Positions 60,643 through 64,000 of a stretch of DNA of 64,000 nucleotides are shown here, piece by piece. A program made the translations under genes and the position numbers. Source of the DNA: Sporisorium sorghi (taxonomy: Eukaryota; Basidiomycota; Ustilaginomycetes; Ustilaginales; Ustilaginaceae). A model generated the notes under the pieces. It did no database searches. It was not told the origin of the DNA and saw only the letters and a program-made list of their open reading frames with translations. The stretch is taken from contig JALCCG010000076.1 of the NCBI GenBank assembly GCA_023212695.1, positions 1-64,000 of the forward strand, in the 5' to 3' direction. The stretch's first letter is position 1, and every line of letters starts with the position of its first letter.

Positions 60643-62277
60643 CTTCGGTGTGGCAATGAAGCGGAAGAGCGTGAGGATGGGTGAAGGTGAGGTCGGGTGC
60701 GTGCACAGCACGGCAAGGCGTGTTGAGAGGAAGTGGTGAAGCCTGTCTACGGAAGAGGAAGCGGCTGTAGAGAGTATGAGGAGAGGAGCGTTGTTGGAGA
60801 TGTCAGTGTCGTGTCTTGAGGAGAGGGATGAAGTGAGAAGACAGGATGCGGGAAGAGGGACGATCTTGGCCGGTAAGGCCTGCTCCTTATATCCTTGTTG
60901 ATGCCCGTCGCTATCGCACAGCAAAGGATCATGCTGTGTAGCGGCGCGTCAAGTGCGGAGAAACATGCCATACGCCAAACGGCGCAAGAGGGCGTGATTC
61001 TGGGGTGCATGTTGTTGCGCCGCATGCTTGCTTGCACCCCGGAACGCTATCCAGTGCTTCCACTGCGCCGTCGTCTGATCGCTTTGTCCACTTACCTTGT
61101 CGCTTATCCGCACCTGTATCTCTATCAAGGGGCGGCGTAAACAAAGGAGAGGGCGCTGATGCGCAGCAGCGATGGCGCAATCGCGAGCACCCCGAAAAAC
61201 GAGGGTGACGCCGTCGCCGTGGGTGTTCGGAAGAGGTGCGCAGAGAAGAGGGAAGATGGACGGGTGTACGTCAGTCACCCTGAACCTTAAGCCGTGCTGA
61301 TCGCTTCAGTTATGCGACGGCATTCGCTTTCTCTCGTCATCATTCCAGCTTCGAGTGATGACACTCGAAACTCCTGGCATGCACTTACGAAGAGGAAAGA
61401 GGAGGAATGCGGAACAGAAGTCTACAGAAGAGGAGCGGACACGTTTAGGAGACAGAAAGGTAGAAGGGAGTAGGATGTCGAGAAAAGAAGTAAAGAGAAG
61501 CAGAAAGAGGAAAGAGGAAAGGGGAAGGAGGGGAAAAGGGACGCCAAGGAGCTGAGCTTATTCAACAAGGTTCGAGGGTGTAGTCCCCCAAACTCAAAAC
61601 TTCCGGTGAGTTTATATACTCGACGAAAGTGATTGACAAAGTGACACGTTTGGCTCAAACGGTCGAGTCTCGGTGTGCTGTGAGGGAAAAACAAGGCCAG
61701 TCGGAGAACCCGCCGACTGTTTTGGGAGAGCAAGTGACGGTACAAAGGGGAGACTGTCAGCTTGAAATGAAGCTGAGCCGGTCTTCCGTCAACCGTCGTC
61801 AAGCGTGCACCCTTGATTGGAGGAAAAACTCGCGATTGAACCCACCAAATGGTCCCGTTGAGTGAAGGAGTGTCCTTTTGCGCTGTCACCACAATAAAGC
61901 GTTGCGCGACCTTGCGGTTTGTTGGTGGAAGTTGGTGGGTGAATGGACGGGACCAGACCCACGGTGAGAACAAAGCTTTTGCTTGTGATGAGCGTGGAGA
62001 GAGTCTTTCCTTTGATCACTCCGGAAGGCAACGGAGCGAATGCATTGTACAGAGCGGCATTCTTTGCCGCAAGCTCCGAGATCATCCGCATCGCTTCCGC
62101 ACCCGTAGCTTTGTAAAGCATCGCGTTTGTCCATATCAGGTCCACGTAGCGATTGCTAGCGCAGCATAAATAAGTGCCCTTCGTATGAGACTGTGACCCC
62201 ATCTTCAAAACCTCGCCGCGGCTTGACTTATCAAGTCGTCTCTGCCCCAAGCTACATCCTTCGTTGCTTCGCTTGCC
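60643..62277. promoter_or_regulatory. Divergent upstream region, secreted barrel gene / Gag-like gene
   Basis: This is 1.6 kb without a convincing gene. A minus-strand TATAA lies at 60887-60891. A perfect inverted repeat is at 61350-61369 (8-bp arms TTCGAGTG/CACTCGAA around ATGA). An AG-rich stretch spans 61390-61555. CATAAATAAG, a TATA-like element, lies at about 62164-62173, roughly 105 bases before the Gag ORF. I looked for LTR-like direct repeats around the Gag ORF and saw none. Confidence 0.45.
61350..61369. repeat. Perfect inverted repeat, 8-bp arms and 4-nt loop
   Basis: TTCGAGTG, the spacer ATGA, then CACTCGAA. It could be a dimeric protein-binding site or a short hairpin. Confidence 0.75.
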
Positions 62278-62835
62278 ATGGCCATGATCCTTGATTTTAA
62301 TGGTCATCGGTGCCCCCAGCAGTGGCTGAGATCCTTCAAGCGATTCTGTCGCGATCGGAAGGTTCACGATCCCGCGGTTCAAGCCGGATACTTTGGGACT
62401 TTCATGTCTGATGATGCCCGAGACTGGTACGCCTCTTTAGACAATGACAAGCGAAACCAATTCGATCTTCTCCAGGATGCGTTCCTCGAGCGCTTCAAGA
62501 ATGCCTTCAAGCCATCTTGCTACGAAAAACTTTACGTGCAGGTTTGGGAAAGCGCCTTCTGCCGCAAATTGCCAATCAAGATGCTGCGTGATGTAGAAGA
62601 CTGGGAGGACTGGCTCTCCTGGCTTCTCGACTATTCCCACAGACTCTTGCCGGAATGCTGGGGTCATGATTGGCAAGGTCGCAAGTTGCGGTCGGTTCTG
62701 CCTGAAGAGCTCAAGTCTCATCTTGGACACGAAGCTGAATCCCTTGATCTCGGCGGTCTCGTCGAGCTCTGCATGAACCTTCCAGCGGAGGACTACAAGA
62801 AGATCGTTGCTGACGCCAAACACAAGTCTACCTAA
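62278..62835 (+). CDS. Solo retrotransposon-type Gag (capsid-like) protein
   Basis: The intact 185-residue ORF begins MAMILDFNGHRCPQQWL. The region from about 8 to 170 follows the retrotrans_gag (Ty3/gypsy type) pattern: F-x-G near the start, then a Trp-Leu helix, then DDARDWYASLDNDKRNQF, LLQDAFLERFKNAF, and a late segment LRSVLPEELKSHL typical of the capsid C-terminal part. There is no zinc knuckle, protease, reverse transcriptase or integrase. None can follow directly, because the stop lies 17 bases from the stop of the convergent mevalonate kinase gene. It may be a domesticated gag gene or a recent fragment with a still-open frame. It has no internal stop or frameshift. A TATA-like element lies about 105 bases upstream. 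Confidence 0.75.
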   Translation: MAMILDFNGHRCPQQWLRSFKRFCRDRKVHDPAVQAGYFGTFMSDDARDWYASLDNDKRNQFDLLQDAFLERFKNAFKPSCYEKLYVQVWESAFCRKLPIKMLRDVEDWEDWLSWLLDYSHRLLPECWGHDWQGRKLRSVLPEELKSHLGHEAESLDLGGLVELCMNLPAEDYKKIVADAKHKST

Positions 62836-62852
62836 AACGTAAGTACATCTAC

Positions 62853-64000
62853 TCAAGCGAACACCCACCCTCGCTGACCATCAGCCCACGAAGCCAACTC
62901 CTTGCTAACGCTAGCCTCCTTGAACCTCAGCTTGGCCTCGGCTTCCTCCTCCGCACTCTGCAGCAACTTGACCCCAAAGCCATCACCTCCAACCCTTGTC
63001 TCGTAGCACTTGAATCCAGCCCCCTCCAACTCGTTGACCAATGCATCCACTTTACCCTGCTCAAACTCGTCTGGCAACAGCGTGACTGCACATCCACCAC
63101 CGCCTGCGCCCGTGAGCTTGGTCGCCAGCTGCGGCGAGAACGTCTCCGTCTTGTTTCGAATCAGCTCCAGCGCAGGGTGCGACACCTCCAGCCCCACCAA
63201 CTCCGCATGGTTCTCCTTGATCAACTTCCGAAGCTGAGCCACAATTTCCGCGCGCTCCAACCCCGAACGACCGCTGAGCATCACCTGCGCCGAATCCGCA
63301 ATCTTCTGAATCCGCTGCAACGCAGCATCTACACGCGCAGGCTCCGCCTCCTTCTGAGCCGCCACGTGAGCAATGAGCTTCTTGCCCTCGCGACCTACAC
63401 AGCTGTCGACGAGCAGGAAACGGAATGACGAGAAACCCTTGAGCTTGTCCATCTTGTTGGCGGTGAGCGTGTTGCTCGGGTGAGCGCGAGTGAAGGCGAT
63501 GGCGCCGCCGTGCACTGCGCATGCATTGTCGACGCCCGACGGTGTGCCGTGGATGACCTTTTCGGAGAGGAAAGCCCACTGGTTGACGTAGGCCGAGTGT
63601 TCGGCGGAGACGTCGGTGGCGGGAGCGGGGATGCGCCCGTATAGGATGTTGAGGGCCGCAGCGAGACACGAGCTGAGCGCGGCGCTGGATCCGAGACCGG
63701 CGCCGATGGGCAAGGCCGAACGCAGCACAAATGCCTGAGCTCGAGCTTCAGACTGGCCTGCGATGCACGTGTACAGCACCAGGAAGGCGATGGAAGCAGC
63801 ATGGCTCCTCTCGCTCTCGTTGACGGTATCGCCAACCACCTTTTCGATGGCGCTGACAAGGCCCGCGTCGAGCGAGTCGGGCACAGCCCCACCACCCTGA
63901 ATTGATCGAGGCACAGCCGACCACGGCAGCTCACCGATGCTCCAGGTGTGAACGACACCGAGATCAGGCAAGTCGAGCGAGATCTTGCCGTCCTCGCGAG
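62853..64000 (-). CDS. ERG12: Mevalonate kinase, 5' part outside the window
   Basis: The enzyme phosphorylates mevalonate with ATP in the sterol and isoprenoid pathway, in cytosol or peroxisome. The frame is open to the right edge, so the N terminus is missing; about 382 residues are visible of a family length near 400-450. GHMP-kinase motifs are present: the ATP-binding PIGAGLGSSAALSS (motif 2), GTPSGVDNA in the substrate region, and the C-terminal TKLTGAGGGGCAVTLL (motif 3). The catalytic Asp lies within GVDN as in the family. Motif 1 near the N terminus lies in the missing part. The frame before MPDLG reads EDGKISLDLPDLGVV, so translation clearly continues upstream. The gene is convergent with the Gag-like gene, with 17 bases between stops. 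Confidence 0.95.
   Translation of the reverse strand, partial: REDGKISLDLPDLGVVHTWSIGELPWSAVPRSIQGGGAVPDSLDAGLVSAIEKVVGDTVNESERSHAASIAFLVLYTCIAGQSEARAQAFVLRSALPIGAGLGSSAALSSCLAAALNILYGRIPAPATDVSAEHSAYVNQWAFLSEKVIHGTPSGVDNACAVHGGAIAFTRAHPSNTLTANKMDKLKGFSSFRFLLVDSCVGREGKKLIAHVAAQKEAEPARVDAALQRIQKIADSAQVMLSGRSGLERAEIVAQLRKLIKENHAELVGLEVSHPALELIRNKTETFSPQLATKLTGAGGGGCAVTLLPDEFEQGKVDALVNELEGAGFKCYETRVGGDGFGVKLLQSAEEEAEAKLRFKEASVSKELASWADGQRGWVFA

Noticed and set aside
61789..62382. 197-codon minus-strand ORF overlapping the start of the Gag ORF
   Set aside because: No recognisable family; it overlaps the well-supported Gag frame and ends in non-coding sequence.
62278..64000. Complete LTR retrotransposon starting with the Gag ORF
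   Set aside because: Mevalonate kinase begins 17 bases after the Gag stop on the other strand, and I saw no LTRs, primer-binding site, protease, reverse transcriptase or integrase.
1..64000. tRNA genes
   Set aside because: By eye I looked for TRGCNNARNNGG and GGTTCRANTCC boxes on both strands. Matches to the TTCGAATCC core (for example near 33046 and 59930) lack an A box and acceptor pairing and lie in a promoter or in coding sequence. A covariance-model scan would be needed to exclude tRNAs fully.

Overview
The window is nuclear DNA of a basidiomycete, most probably a smut fungus (Ustilaginaceae). The evidence is a GC-rich coding style, large intronless genes beside small genes with short GT-AG introns carrying CTGAC/CTAAC branch points, Ser/Ala/Gly-rich disordered proteins, and a typical fungal gene set (class IV chitin synthase, DASH subunit, Zn2Cys6 factor, SWR1, FG nucleoporin). 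I cannot name the species. I find no CRISPR array, rRNA or bacterial-type operon, and no tRNA was convincing by eye.

Layout from left to right. 1-3676: a 75-nt poly-G edge, then a long leader full of homopolymers and CT tracts. 3677-7465 (+): chitin synthase. 7905-8911 (+): DASH subunit Dad1, one intron. 10185-12698 (-): Hel2/ZNF598-type RING ubiquitin ligase. 13782-15391 (+): eIF4A, one early intron. 15799-18752 (-): Zn2Cys6 regulator, nine inferred exons. 19409-20069 (-): stress-response A/B-barrel protein. 21170-26716 (+): SWR1 ATPase. 26905-29463 (-): bHLH factor with an unusually long loop. 31130-31983 (-): ATP synthase epsilon (ATP15). 32445-32920 (-): DUF423/TMEM256 protein. 33687-38648 (+): Nup1/Nup153-type FG nucleoporin. 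40504-43122 (-): disordered protein with two membrane segments, unknown. 44861-44870: assembly gap with near-duplicate flanks. 46230-48705 (-): secreted tyrosinase. 49533-50420 (-): CXXC zinc protein (CZIB/UPF0587), six exons. 50718-54494 (-): unknown Ser-rich protein. 56596-59010 (+): exocyst Sec15. 59404-60642 (-): secreted double-psi beta-barrel protein. 62278-62835 (+): solo retrotransposon-type Gag. 62853-64000 (-): mevalonate kinase, running off the right edge.

The genes do not form one pathway. Several share a divergent promoter region: hel2/eIF4A, A/B-barrel/SWR1, DUF423/nucleoporin, unknown/Sec15 and barrel protein/Gag. Themes that recur are the secretory pathway and cell surface (chitin synthase, Sec15, secreted barrel protein, tyrosinase), translation (eIF4A, Hel2) and nuclear organisation (SWR1, nucleoporin, Dad1).

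The most interesting items are the intact solo Gag ORF with no polymerase beside it and its stop 17 bases from the stop of mevalonate kinase; the bHLH protein with an expanded loop; the tyrosinase with a silk-like Gly-Ala spacer; the roughly 850-base purine-rich degenerate repeat tract between two convergent genes; and the gap whose two edges look like the same sequence. All intron-exon structures were worked out by hand from splice consensus, reading phase and family similarity.
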